From assembly GCA_937916405.1 (NCBI GenBank), contig CALFUF010000060.1, forward strand, positions 1 through 32,560: a stretch of 32,560 nucleotides of DNA, in the 5' to 3' direction. Of the stretch, positions 23,743 to 32,488 are shown in pieces (the stretch's first letter is position 1; each line of letters opens with the position of its first letter). This stretch comes from an uncultured Prevotella sp. Lineage in GTDB: Bacteria > Bacteroidota > Bacteroidia > Bacteroidales > Bacteroidaceae. Made by a program: the position numbers and the translations under genes. Below the pieces are notes generated by a model that was given only the letters and a program-made list of their open reading frames with translations, was not told the origin of the DNA and ran no database searches.

Positions 23743-23953
23743 GTACCCCCATAGCGATGCCTTGCGTCACCCTTGGGAGGCATCTGAATACTCCATAGAC
23801 CTTGGTTCCTTCTGGGAAAAGCCCCTCTCAATCCCCCTGCTTAGGGGGAGGAAAGGATTGTGAAAGGTGAACAGGGAGTTTTTGTTATTTCTTTTGATAC
23901 ATACATAAGGGCTTACGTGAGTCTGACTTAATACTTAACACTGTTATACGGAA

Positions 23954-24700
23954 TTACCAGTCATCGTCTTCGTTACCAACGATACCATGCTTCAGAGCCT
24001 CTTCTACTTTGTCGATAATGGCATTTGAATAAGCATGGGTCATGACGAGTGCCTTGGCACAGGTGCGCTTCTGCGAATCTTTCTCTACGAAGGGGTAATG
24101 ACGGACGATCTCCCACTGCTCATCATAGAGTCGGCGATCCGTCTTATCATCCTTCATACGCTTGCCGTCACTATAGACGTTCTGGTGGTCGTTACGATAA
24201 CTGCTGTTGTCAGCCAGTCCTCCCAGCCAGCCACCATCCTCGACTTTCAGGACATCATAGTTCTGTACGGTATAGGTGACACGCACTCGTCCCTCCTTGA
24301 TGTCAATCTTGATAACGGGTGTGATATTGACCACATAACGATTCAACGTACCCGTATGGTCGGCAATGGCATCAATGGTCGACGAGATAATGATACACCC
24401 TGCCTCCTTATCGTTCAGCGTGATAGCCTGCTTATCCTTGAAAGTTGCTGTCGCCCAGTAGTTGAGAGCCACGTATATCTGGTTCTTCGTTTTACCTGGC
24501 ACCTCTATTACCTGCTGATAGGTCAGCGACTCATTCTTGTCGAGTTTGAGTCCCCGAGCAAGGTTCATGGCTGCATCGAGCCATTTATCACCATAACGCT
24601 CTTTGGCATACTTCTCCAGATCTGCCGCTTTCATGACCTGTGCATTGGCACTTACAGCAACCAATATTGCCATCACAACAATTGATAGAATCTTCTTCAT
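23954..24700 (-). CDS. Secreted DUF4468 (TBP-like fold) protein
   Basis: A 248-aa exported protein. The signal peptide (ending VSANAQ) is followed by a DUF4468-type domain: YQQVIEVPGKTKNQIYVALN, YWATATFKD, AGCIIISSTIDAIADHTG, and VRVTYTVQNYDVLK. Such domains are common in Bacteroidota surface or periplasmic proteins and have a TBP-like fold; their role is unknown. The C-terminal 80 residues are charged and end in an acidic tail. The frame starts at 24718, but ATG 24700 gives the better signal peptide. It is transcribed alone from a clear promoter. Confidence 0.75.
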   Translation of the reverse strand: MKKILSIVVMAILVAVSANAQVMKAADLEKYAKERYGDKWLDAAMNLARGLKLDKNESLTYQQVIEVPGKTKNQIYVALNYWATATFKDKQAITLNDKEAGCIIISSTIDAIADHTGTLNRYVVNITPVIKIDIKEGRVRVTYTVQNYDVLKVEDGGWLGGLADNSSYRNDHQNVYSDGKRMKDDKTDRRLYDEQWEIVRHYPFVEKDSQKRTCAKALVMTHAYSNAIIDKVEEALKHGIVGNEDDDW

Positions 24701-24726
24701 TTTCGTTATACTTTTCAAATTCGATG

Positions 24727-24756
24727 CAAAAGTACAAAAATATTTGGACTAGACAA
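24727..24756 (-). promoter_or_regulatory. DUF4468 gene promoter
   Basis: On the minus strand: TTG (24754-24756), 19 nt, TACTTTTG (24727-24734), 26 bp before the ATG at 24700. Confidence 0.75.
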
Positions 24757-24838
24757 CGTAATTTGAGAAAATTTGAATTAATTAAAGGCTCTATTTGAGG
24801 GGAACACACGGCTGGTATGAAAGAATTACAAAGATTTA

Positions 24839-24870
24839 TTTGGATTTGTGATCACTTATTCGTATCTTTA
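24839..24870 (+). promoter_or_regulatory. Upstream copy of a duplicated promoter
   Basis: TTTG (24839-24842), 20 nt, TATCTTTA (24863-24870). The 26 bases at 24845-24870 repeat at 24929-24954 with two mismatches; one of them changes the last base of the -7 box from G to A. Confidence 0.5.
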
Positions 24871-24923
24871 CCAGATGAAATCCGGTGAAAATACTCGCGC
24901 TCGGCAAAAAAAGAATGAAATTC

Positions 24924-24954
24924 TTTGTTTTGTGCTCACTTATTCGTATCTTTG
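24924..24954 (+). promoter_or_regulatory. S8 protease gene promoter
   Basis: TTTG (24924-24927), 19 nt, TATCTTTG (24947-24954), 24 bp before the ATG at 24979. This places the transcript start after the first ATG of the open frame, fixing the start at 24979. Confidence 0.75.
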
Positions 24955-24978
24955 CATGTCAAATACTCAAACTTAGCA

Positions 24979-26379
24979 ATGCGGAGATTTATATTGATGA
25001 TGATGCTGGTGACAGCGGTGGTAAACTGCTGGGCACAGGACCGTGCCAAGAAGGTACGGAACAAGGAGTGTCCGTCGTTTATCTACCGGGTGACACTGAA
25101 AGACAAGCAGAACTCCCCCTACTCGCTGGAACGCCCTACCCGCTTCCTCTCCAAGCGGTCGGTGGACCGGCGAAAGAAACAGGGGCTGCCATTGGACACC
25201 ACCGACCTGCCCGTCACTCCTAAGTATGTGAGACAGATAGAGTCGCTGAAGACAACCGTCGTGGGAACGAGTCGCTGGAACAACACGGTGCTGGCACAGA
25301 TGAAAGACACCAGTGAGCTGCAGCGCATCCGTCAACTGCCTTATGTGAAGAACTGCCGATTGGTATGGCAGGCTCCTGACTCTATTCAGCCCACGGCACT
25401 CAAGACGAAATACGAGGAGGCTTTCAACGAATGGGACTCTGTATCCACGACCCTTTACGGACGTGCCGATTCCCAGATCAAGAGTCTGAACGGACACCGG
25501 CTGCATGACATCAACTGTATGGGTGAGGGAATGATGATTGCCGTGCTGGACGGCGGTTTCAAGAACGTCGATAAGATTCCCGCCTTTGGCAGGGTGGACA
25601 TCCGTGGTACCCGTGACTTTGTGTATCCCGCCTCCCCTTCTATCTTCTATGAGCTCGACCATGGCACGAAGGTGCTGTCGACGATGACCATCCAAAAGCC
25701 CTATTATTATATCGGCACTGCCCCCAAGGCAAGTTACTGGCTGCTGCGCTGTGAGGACGGACAGTCGGAACAGGAGGTGGAGGAAGACTACTGGGCGATA
25801 GCCGCTGAGTTTGCCGACTCTGTCGGTTGTGACCTTATCAACTCTTCATTAGGATATAACGACTTCGACAAAGGATATGAGTCACATAAGCTCTGGCAGC
25901 TCGACGGTCACTCGACACTCATCAGTCATTCCGCCTCTTTCGTGGCGAAGAAAGGGATGATCCTCGTCAACTCCGCAGGTAACTCCGGCATGGGTCCGTG
26001 GAAGAAACTCACCTTTCCTGCTGACGCTGACGACTGTCTGACAGTGGGTGCCGTCACGGATCTGTTGACGAACGCTCCCTTCAGCTCTGTAGGTCCTACA
26101 CAGGACGGACGTGTGAAACCGGATGTCGTAGCGATTGGCAGTCCTGCAACGATTGTCACAGGAAGAGGGTCTATCGCCCAGGATATGGGCACCTCGTTTG
26201 CCGCTCCTATCATCTGTGGACTAACCGCATGCCTTTGGCAAGCATTGCCACATAAGACTGCACTAGAGGTCATGGAACTGATTCGGCAGTCGGGTAATAA
26301 CAAGGAGCACCCTGATAATATCTTTGGCTACGGATTGCCAAACTTCTGGCGTGCCTATATGGTGGGGAGGGTGAAGTGA
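24979..26379 (+). CDS. Secreted S8 (subtilisin-like) serine protease
   Basis: A 466-aa exported protease. The signal peptide (1-19, ending NCWAQ) is followed by a propeptide-like region (about 30-175). The catalytic domain has the full triad: Asp191 in AVLDGGF, His228 in LDHGTKV and Ser406 in GTSFAAP. Asn335 (NSAGNSG) is the oxyanion residue. FGYGLPNFWRAY is the usual S8 ending. No type IX sorting domain is attached, so a periplasmic or surface location is uncertain. The frame opens at 24925, but the promoter sets ATG 24979. xseA begins 62 bp downstream after heptamer repeats. Confidence 0.9.
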   Translation: MRRFILMMMLVTAVVNCWAQDRAKKVRNKECPSFIYRVTLKDKQNSPYSLERPTRFLSKRSVDRRKKQGLPLDTTDLPVTPKYVRQIESLKTTVVGTSRWNNTVLAQMKDTSELQRIRQLPYVKNCRLVWQAPDSIQPTALKTKYEEAFNEWDSVSTTLYGRADSQIKSLNGHRLHDINCMGEGMMIAVLDGGFKNVDKIPAFGRVDIRGTRDFVYPASPSIFYELDHGTKVLSTMTIQKPYYYIGTAPKASYWLLRCEDGQSEQEVEEDYWAIAAEFADSVGCDLINSSLGYNDFDKGYESHKLWQLDGHSTLISHSASFVAKKGMILVNSAGNSGMGPWKKLTFPADADDCLTVGAVTDLLTNAPFSSVGPTQDGRVKPDVVAIGSPATIVTGRGSIAQDMGTSFAAPIICGLTACLWQALPHKTALEVMELIRQSGNNKEHPDNIFGYGLPNFWRAYMVGRVK

Positions 26380-26390
26380 AGGATTGAAGC

Positions 26391-26432
26391 GGTTAGCGGT
26401 TAAGGGTTAGCGGTTAGCGGTTAACGGTTAGA
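26391..26432. repeat. Heptamer array (6 x GGTTARV) before xseA
   Basis: Six uninterrupted 7-bp units: ggttagc, ggttaag, ggttagc, ggttagc, ggttaac, ggttaga. The array fills nearly the whole gap between the protease stop and the xseA ATG (26442). Confidence 0.9.
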
Positions 26433-26441
26433 GTTAGAGAG

Positions 26442-27614
26442 ATGGCAGGAGATAAACGATATACACTGCAGGTGCTGAATGGTCTCGTGAAGGAGGCGAT
26501 AGAAGCGGAGCTGCCCGATGAGTATTGGGTAGAGGCGGAGCTGTCGGAATGCAGGGAGAGTCGTGGACACTGTTATATGGAACTGGTGGAGAAGGACGAG
26601 ACTTCCAATACTCCTATCGCCAAGGCTTCCGCTAAGTGCTGGAAACAGACATGGGCAATGGTGCAGCCTTATTTCGAGCGCACTACCGGGCAACCCCTGA
26701 GAGCCGGCATGAAGGTATTGCTGAAAGTCTATCCGCAGTTTCACGAGGCTTACGGTTTCTCTTGGATCGTCACGGATATCGACCCTAACTATACGCTGGG
26801 TGACATGGCACAACGTCGCCAGCAGATCATCGCGCAGTTGAAAGCGGAGGGTGTCTTCGACCTGCAACGGGAACTGGTGATTCCCCGTTTCTGTCAGCGT
26901 ATCGCCGTCATCTCCGCAGCGACAGCGGCAGGCTATGGTGACTTCTGTCGCCAGCTGGAGGAGAACGACTACGGACTGGTGTTCTATCCCACCCTGTTTC
27001 CTGCCGTCATGCAGGGCGAACAGGTGGAGCAGAGTGTGATAGCGGCACTGAACAAGATTAACGAACATGCCGAGGACTATGATGTCGTCGTCATTATCCG
27101 TGGTGGTGGCTCGACGAGTGATATGAGTGGTTTCGACACCCTGCCCCTTGCGGAGAATGTCGCTAACTTCCCACTGCCTATCATCACTGGTATCGGACAT
27201 GACAGGGATGAGTGTGTGCTGGATATGGTGTCGAACACCAGGGTGAAGACTCCTACGGCAGCCGCTGCCTTCCTGATCGCCCATCTCGCCGATACTCTCC
27301 AGCACCTGAACGACCTGCAACAACGGTTGTCGTTCATGCTTACCATGTTTAAGACGAACTTCGAGCATCAGCTGGACCAGCGTTATGAGCGTATCTGTCA
27401 TGCTCTCCAACAGTTTATCGTGCAAGAGCGACATCATCTGGAGATGGCTGCCCAGCGGGTAGAACTGCTCGACCCTACCCTGTTGTTGCATCGAGGATAT
27501 AGTATCACCCTGTTTAACGGGAAGGTCGTTCGTGACCCGCAACAGCTGAAAGCGGGGGACGAGATAGAGACGAGAGTGGAGAAAGGAAAGATCAAGTCAA
27601 CGGTTAACGGTTAA
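26442..27614 (+). CDS. xseA: Exodeoxyribonuclease VII large subunit
   Basis: The 390-aa large subunit of ExoVII, a single-strand-specific DNA exonuclease acting with XseB. The N-terminal OB-fold (about 5-95) reads YWVEAELSECRESRGHCYME. The catalytic domain has PRFCQRIAVISAATAAGYGD, VVVIIRGGGSTSDMSGFD and ITGIGHDRDECVLDMV, where the His and Asp are expected active-site residues. It then has TPTAAAAFL and a coiled-coil tail. It is somewhat shorter than the E. coli protein because the tail is short. Heptamer repeats lie on both sides, and its last codons and stop come from the downstream array. Confidence 0.96.
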   Translation: MAGDKRYTLQVLNGLVKEAIEAELPDEYWVEAELSECRESRGHCYMELVEKDETSNTPIAKASAKCWKQTWAMVQPYFERTTGQPLRAGMKVLLKVYPQFHEAYGFSWIVTDIDPNYTLGDMAQRRQQIIAQLKAEGVFDLQRELVIPRFCQRIAVISAATAAGYGDFCRQLEENDYGLVFYPTLFPAVMQGEQVEQSVIAALNKINEHAEDYDVVVIIRGGGSTSDMSGFDTLPLAENVANFPLPIITGIGHDRDECVLDMVSNTRVKTPTAAAAFLIAHLADTLQHLNDLQQRLSFMLTMFKTNFEHQLDQRYERICHALQQFIVQERHHLEMAAQRVELLDPTLLLHRGYSITLFNGKVVRDPQQLKAGDEIETRVEKGKIKSTVNG

Positions 27615-27650
27615 CGGTTAACGGTTAGCGGTTAACGGTTAACGGTTAGG
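27602..27650. repeat. Heptamer array (7 x GGTTARV) after xseA
   Basis: Seven uninterrupted units, mostly ggttaac (units 1-3, 5, 6), with ggttagc (4) and ggttagg (7). The xseA stop TAA (27612-27614) lies in unit 2. Because units repeat, gain or loss of units would leave the last residues of XseA unchanged but would alter its spacing to xseB. Confidence 0.92.
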
Positions 27651-27673
27651 GTTAAGGTTAAAATAATGAGGTT

Positions 27674-27856
27674 ATGAAATACGAAGAAGCATTGAAGGAA
27701 TTGGACGAGATTGTGCAGAAAATGGAGCGCAACGAGTATGGGATTGATGAGTTGACGACGCAGTTGAAGAAGGCGAAAGAACTCATCAAAGCCTGTAAAG
27801 ATAAGTTGACTAAAACGGACGAGGACATCAAAAAGATACTCGAAGACGATAAATAA
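27674..27856 (+). CDS. xseB: Exodeoxyribonuclease VII small subunit
   Basis: The 60-aa helical small subunit that binds along XseA. MKYEEALKELDEIVQKMERN and the following EYGIDELTTQLKKAKELIK give the family pattern YEEAL..LE.IV..lE..e..L. The C-terminus is acidic and lysine-rich. ATG 27674 is preceded by GAGG, and the gene lies 59 bp after xseA, across the heptamer array. Confidence 0.95.
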   Translation: MKYEEALKELDEIVQKMERNEYGIDELTTQLKKAKELIKACKDKLTKTDEDIKKILEDDK

Positions 27857-27867
27857 TGCACATTTCA

Positions 27868-27899
27868 TTTGCAAGTGTGCCACAAATTGTGTACTTTTG
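27868..27899 (+). promoter_or_regulatory. ilvE promoter with overlapping dyad
   Basis: TTTG (27868-27871), 20 nt, TACTTTTG (27892-27899). A perfect 9-bp inverted repeat (27884-27892 aaattgtgt and 27901-27909) straddles the -7 box, as an operator would. Confidence 0.75.
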
Positions 27900-27938
27900 C
27901 ACACAATTTATAAGAAAAAGCACTAAAATTATTACGAT

Positions 27939-28955
27939 ATGAAAGATTTAGACTGGGGAAACCTATCGTTCGGTTATATGAAAACCGACTACAACGTACG
28001 TTGTTACTATCGTGACGGCAAATGGGGTGAGATTGAAATTTGCTCCGACGAGTATCTGAACCTGCACATGGCAGCTACCTGTCTGCACTACGGACAAGAG
28101 GCTTTCGAGGGCTTGAAGGCTTATCGTTGTAAGGACGGTAAGGTGCGCATCTTCCGTGTGAAAGACAACGCGGAGCGTCTGCAGAGTACCTGTCGTGGCA
28201 TTCTGATGCCAGAACTGCCTACCGAGTTGTTTGAGGAGATGGTGAAGAAAGTGGTACGTCTCAACCAGGAGTGGATACCTACTTACGAGAGTGGCGCTAC
28301 CCTGTATATCCGTCCTTTGCTGATTGGTACGAGTGCGCAGGTTGGTGTGCATCCTGCCAAGGAATACTGCTTCCTGATCTTCGTGACCCCCGTAGGTCCG
28401 TATTTCAAGGGCGGATTCTCCAGCAACCCCTATGTCATCATCCGTGAGTACGACCGTTCGGCTCCTCTGGGTACTGGTAAGTATAAGGTCGGTGGTAACT
28501 ATGCCGCTTCCCTCTTTGCCAACAACCTCGCCCATGAGAAGGGTTATGCCTGTGAGTTCTACCTCGATGCCAAGGAGAAGAAATATATTGACGAGTGTGG
28601 TGCCGCCAACTTCTTCGGTATCAAGAACAACACCTATGTCACTCCTAAGTCCACCTCTATCCTGCCCTCTATCACCAATAAGAGTCTGATGCAGGTTGCC
28701 GAGGACCTCGGTCTGAAGGTGGAGCGTCGTCCTATCCCTGAGGAAGAGCTGGAGACCTTCGATGAGGCAGGTGCTTGCGGTACCGCCGCTGTCATCAGTC
28801 CTATCTCTTATATCGACGACTTAGAGACGGGTAAGCGTTATGACTTCGGTGAGAAGCCTGGTCCTATCTCCAAGAAACTTTTCGACACCCTGCGTGGCAT
28901 CCAGTATGGAGAGATTGAGGACAAGCATGGTTGGACGACTGTAGTGATTGAGTAA
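27939..28955 (+). CDS. ilvE: Branched-chain amino acid aminotransferase
   Basis: A 338-aa class IV PLP enzyme that interconverts Leu, Ile and Val with their keto acids. Family features: LHYGQEAFEGLKAYR near the start; GTGKYKVGGNYAAS, with the PLP-binding Lys; YIDECGAANFFGIK; and TPKSTSILPSITNKSL for phosphate binding. EAGACGTAAVISPI is the later conserved block. The length is usual. It starts 82 bp after xseB with its own promoter. The DUF975 gene follows after 33 bp and could be co-transcribed. Confidence 0.97.
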   Translation: MKDLDWGNLSFGYMKTDYNVRCYYRDGKWGEIEICSDEYLNLHMAATCLHYGQEAFEGLKAYRCKDGKVRIFRVKDNAERLQSTCRGILMPELPTELFEEMVKKVVRLNQEWIPTYESGATLYIRPLLIGTSAQVGVHPAKEYCFLIFVTPVGPYFKGGFSSNPYVIIREYDRSAPLGTGKYKVGGNYAASLFANNLAHEKGYACEFYLDAKEKKYIDECGAANFFGIKNNTYVTPKSTSILPSITNKSLMQVAEDLGLKVERRPIPEEELETFDEAGACGTAAVISPISYIDDLETGKRYDFGEKPGPISKKLFDTLRGIQYGEIEDKHGWTTVVIE

Positions 28956-28988
28956 AACACAATATCTGAACTTATAATTACAAGCATT

Positions 28989-29597
28989 ATGGAAAATAAT
29001 CAAGGTTACAAGAATCGTGCCCTTGCCTCTTTAGAGGGCAAGTGGACAAATGGCATCATTGCCGCCATTATCTATCTGTTGATCAGTGGATGTGTAGGTC
29101 AGGGAGCCTCTATGTTCTTTGACGTTACGACAGGTTATGGAATCTCTGGATTCTGGTATCTCCTCTGTCTGCCTCTGGAATGGGGTATCACCATTTACTT
29201 CCTGAATCTTATCCGTAACGAGGACATTTCCTACGAGCGCCTGTTTGACGGTTACAAGGACTTCGTCCGTATCTTCCTCGCAGGCTTTTTAGTAACCCTC
29301 TGTGTGGTCATCGGCACTATCCTGCTGATTGTTCCCGGTATTATCCTCGCCTTAATGTTCTCACAGACGGAATACATCCTGAAGGACGACCCACAGATCA
29401 GTGCTGCTGACGCTATGAAGAAGAGTGCTGAGATGATGAAGGGACACAAGATGGAACTGTTCTGGCTGTTGCTGAGTTTCATCGGCTGGGCTATCCTGTG
29501 CTGCCTAACCCTGGGCTTCGGCTTCATCTTCCTGCTTCCTTACATGTACTCAACCCTCTCTCATTACTATGAGGATTTAAAGGCTGAGAAAGCATGA
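28989..29597 (+). CDS. DUF975 family membrane protein
   Basis: A 202-aa integral membrane protein with about five hydrophobic segments (near 23-45, 50-68, 95-120, 150-168 and 170-188). Family markers are the early KNRALASLEGKW, YERLFDGYKDFVRIFLAGFL, VPGIILALMFSQTEYILKDD and a KKSAEMMKGHKMELFWL block. DUF975 proteins have no known function. It follows ilvE and ends before a strong two-way terminator. Confidence 0.88.
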   Translation: MENNQGYKNRALASLEGKWTNGIIAAIIYLLISGCVGQGASMFFDVTTGYGISGFWYLLCLPLEWGITIYFLNLIRNEDISYERLFDGYKDFVRIFLAGFLVTLCVVIGTILLIVPGIILALMFSQTEYILKDDPQISAADAMKKSAEMMKGHKMELFWLLLSFIGWAILCCLTLGFGFIFLLPYMYSTLSHYYEDLKAEKA

Positions 29598-29611
29598 GAA
29601 AAACTATTATC

Positions 29612-29649
29612 AAAAAGCCCCACACTGGTTAGCCAATGTGGGGCTTTTT
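29612..29649. terminator. Bidirectional terminator
   Basis: Perfect 13-bp arms (29612-29624 aaaaagccccaca and 29637-29649) with a 12-nt loop. Five T follow the GC stem on each strand. It separates the DUF975 gene (+) from the C10 protease gene (-) and can serve both. Confidence 0.92.
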
Positions 29650-29665
29650 GATGCAGTTTATCCGT

Positions 29666-32473
29666 TTATTTCAAGATGAACTTCTTACCGCCAATGATAT
29701 AGATACCCTTGGCAGGTTTACCATGGACACGACGACCTTGCAAGTCGTAAACGCTCTCCGTCTGCTGTCGCTCCACCTTGGTCATCTTGATACCCGTTGG
29801 TGTTCCATCATTAATCAGGTAAGGATCAGAATAGAACAGAGGTACCTCGTCAGTTGTTCCCTTACGTACAAAGGTGATGACGAAATCGACGAGCGCACTG
29901 TAATCAGTGTTCTGTACCAGTCCGTTGAGGTTGAGGACTTGAGTGTAGTCGATACTGCCATTGGCAGGGATAGTTACCTCACTCGTCAGCATCTTGTCTG
30001 GCTCGATGTTGATATATCCGTCTTCATCCACCTCATATTCCTTACTGAAGTCGGTCACATAGCGTCTCAAGATGACAGTGCCCTCAAAGGCTGTTGCCTG
30101 AGGATTTGCAATCTTGCCGCTAACTGTCATCTGCGTTCCCTTTACGATGTAGTCTGCCAGTTCGTCATCGACAGGTTCTACTGGAGAGACATTAAGGCTT
30201 TCCATTGACAAGTTGTAATTAGGTTGGATGACAAACAGCTCACTCTCATACATACTAACAGGCAGGTCTAACTCATTATACTTATAGCAGCCAATCTGGT
30301 GTAACACATCTTGATTGCCATCGTTATTGATGGTCAGCTTCAAATCATAACTCTCCCCTGGTGCCAGACTGACAATTTCGCCGTCACTATTGTTCTGCTC
30401 CAAATTGTTTTTATTAGAACCGATTAAGTCCGTCAACAGCAAATAACCTAGGAATTCTTTAGTACCGGTATTCTTGACGGTATACACAACCTGATAGCTG
30501 TCGTCAGCATTCAGCACATACGTATCGTCGGCATTCTTCTTGAGCGCATCAGTCAGGTTGCATTTGCCTTCGAGTGTAACACCCTCCATCTTGTATTCTA
30601 CATCTGTGGCAACGCCTTCGCCCAGAGGCACCCCATCCTCTATTGTCGCGAGATAGAGTGTGACGGGAGTCCGTCGCTCAGCTTTGTATTCCATATTTAT
30701 TTCCTTTTTCTCACCTGGTCCAACCATGACAGCAGCGCCATAGCTCTCACGTGGCTTCCAACCTTCGTCACGTCCCAGTCGGATGGTGCGCTGGAATGTC
30801 TTGTCGCTGCTCTTGTTCTCCAAGGTCACCTTCACTTTGTACCGTTGTCTCTCAGTAGTTTCCTGTTTCGTCACTTCCATATTCACTGTCAGCCAGACTG
30901 GACGGCAGTCGAAAATAAGGGTATTCTCACTGATTTTGAACATCATCTTATAGGTCGGATAGAAGTATCTCCATGGCTCGTCTTTCTTATATCTCCAGAC
31001 GAACTCTAAAGTATAGATCCCGTTACCCAGGTTGGCACCGATTTTTATTGGCAACCTGTATAAGTTTACTTCCTCACCAGGATTCAACCCTATCATCTCT
31101 TCATCAGGAATCAATGATGGAATTTCCTGAACAATCTCCCCATCTGCATTTTTGACAACAGCACCGTATATAAAATTCTCAGAAGTATTTGTCGTGTTAT
31201 CAATAATCTGAGTAATTGCCTCTGTCAAGTAAAAGTTCTGATCAAGTGATGCTCGCTGGTAATTGTATTTACCACACCATCGGAAGAACCCTCCCATCAA
31301 ATGCTCACTGCTCTGTGGTGTAGAGGCAGGTTGAATACCGATAACGGCAGTCTGCATACCAGAGAAGCCTGCATCACCTGTGCCGCCACCCTCATATTTC
31401 TTTGACGGGTTACACAGCGAGAGTCTGAAGGCAAGATCCTCTGTATCATACCATCCCCAATTGATATAGAAGAAATCTTCCTTTTCGTAACCATGAACAA
31501 CGAAGGCATGACCGCCTCCATTAGACTGTCCATTATATAATACAGGACGACCGCTCGCCATCTCCTGATAAATCATCTTCACCCAATCAGTATAGGCATA
31601 GTCTCTTCGCTGAATCAATTTGATAGTGGAGGCGTCATAGTTGAAATAGTTAACGAAACTATATGTCGTCAAGGCACCTTTCGCAGTGGAATTAGTTGGT
31701 GTATATTGCATATTCACAGACTGTCCTACCAGTCGCATCAGTTTTGCCACTGCGTCTTTCTGTTCTTGGGTACCACCGACATTGTTTCGTGTACCATAGG
31801 TCGGGAGCATCAAGTCCCAGTCCAGTGTTTTGCTGACATCAATAGCTGGCACTATTGTACCTTTAGAGTTATTGTAGTACTCCCCTGGTAACTTACTGAT
31901 CTCTGCCGGGAATTTGTGGTAATACAATATCTGCGCCATCGCCGTAGCAACACATCCTGTCAGCGAGAGTCTATTAACCCAAACTCCTTTGTCGTTTTTT
32001 ATCTTATACCTTGGACACATATAATTATAAGGTCCGCCCTGTCCCCACCTCGATGTCATCAAGGGTTTTATCTCTGCTCCGAGGGTCTCGATGGCAGCGG
32101 AACGCAGCCCATTGGCTATCATGTACTGCATCTCCTGCTGATACTGCTCAAAGAGGTCCTTCATACCATCTGGCATGTCAGAGGGGTCCATCACTGATGT
32201 CTCACTGTAGCCAAGGATAGCTGGTGCACAGTCGTCACCTGCCACTACCACAAAGCCACCACCCTCCACGTTGAAGGCATAGACCAGAGACTGACCTGTC
32301 TCCACACTGGTGAGGGGAATGGTCTGGGCAGCCCTTCGTGCCGCATTAGACTTAAAATTCTTAGCCATAAAATCACGGGCCAACTGCGTAGCCTGCTGGC
32401 GGTCAATACTTGTTGCACAGAGTGTACATGACACCCATACGGCAACCATTAAAGTAAATAGTTTCTTCTTCAT
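29666..32473 (-). CDS. C10 family cysteine protease with C-terminal sorting-like domain
   Basis: A 935-aa secreted protease related to streptopain (SpeB) and Prevotella interpain. The signal peptide (1-20) is followed by a Spi-like prodomain (about 22-130). The catalytic domain has RWGQGGPYN (oxyanion Gln), Cys174 in LTGCVATAMAQ, His322 in GGGHAFVVHGY and INWGW. About 500 residues of beta-rich modules follow. The last 30 residues, VYDLQGRRVHGKPAKGIYII and GGKKFIL, look like a type IX secretion C-terminal domain, so surface display or release is expected. The frame opens at 32503, but ATG 32473 (MKKKLFTLMV) begins the signal peptide and lies after the promoter box. It may cleave host proteins. 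Confidence 0.94.
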   Translation of the reverse strand: MKKKLFTLMVAVWVSCTLCATSIDRQQATQLARDFMAKNFKSNAARRAAQTIPLTSVETGQSLVYAFNVEGGGFVVVAGDDCAPAILGYSETSVMDPSDMPDGMKDLFEQYQQEMQYMIANGLRSAAIETLGAEIKPLMTSRWGQGGPYNYMCPRYKIKNDKGVWVNRLSLTGCVATAMAQILYYHKFPAEISKLPGEYYNNSKGTIVPAIDVSKTLDWDLMLPTYGTRNNVGGTQEQKDAVAKLMRLVGQSVNMQYTPTNSTAKGALTTYSFVNYFNYDASTIKLIQRRDYAYTDWVKMIYQEMASGRPVLYNGQSNGGGHAFVVHGYEKEDFFYINWGWYDTEDLAFRLSLCNPSKKYEGGGTGDAGFSGMQTAVIGIQPASTPQSSEHLMGGFFRWCGKYNYQRASLDQNFYLTEAITQIIDNTTNTSENFIYGAVVKNADGEIVQEIPSLIPDEEMIGLNPGEEVNLYRLPIKIGANLGNGIYTLEFVWRYKKDEPWRYFYPTYKMMFKISENTLIFDCRPVWLTVNMEVTKQETTERQRYKVKVTLENKSSDKTFQRTIRLGRDEGWKPRESYGAAVMVGPGEKKEINMEYKAERRTPVTLYLATIEDGVPLGEGVATDVEYKMEGVTLEGKCNLTDALKKNADDTYVLNADDSYQVVYTVKNTGTKEFLGYLLLTDLIGSNKNNLEQNNSDGEIVSLAPGESYDLKLTINNDGNQDVLHQIGCYKYNELDLPVSMYESELFVIQPNYNLSMESLNVSPVEPVDDELADYIVKGTQMTVSGKIANPQATAFEGTVILRRYVTDFSKEYEVDEDGYINIEPDKMLTSEVTIPANGSIDYTQVLNLNGLVQNTDYSALVDFVITFVRKGTTDEVPLFYSDPYLINDGTPTGIKMTKVERQQTESVYDLQGRRVHGKPAKGIYIIGGKKFILK

Positions 32474-32480
32474 AGTCGTG

Positions 32481-32488
32481 CAAAAGTA
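32481..32488 (-). promoter_or_regulatory. -7 box for the C10 protease gene
   Basis: TACTTTTG on the minus strand, 7 bp before the ATG at 32473. The nearest TTTG (32503-32506) is only 14 bp away, so the -33 element is off-spaced. The transcript would have almost no leader. Confidence 0.45.

Noticed and set aside
26421..27542. 373-codon minus-strand open frame opposite xseA
   Set aside because: xseA motifs are complete on the other strand; the antisense translation is His/Gln-rich and domain-free.
26391..27650. Telomere-like chromosome end
   Set aside because: The heptamers are internal, short, on both sides of a normal gene, and followed by ordinary housekeeping genes.
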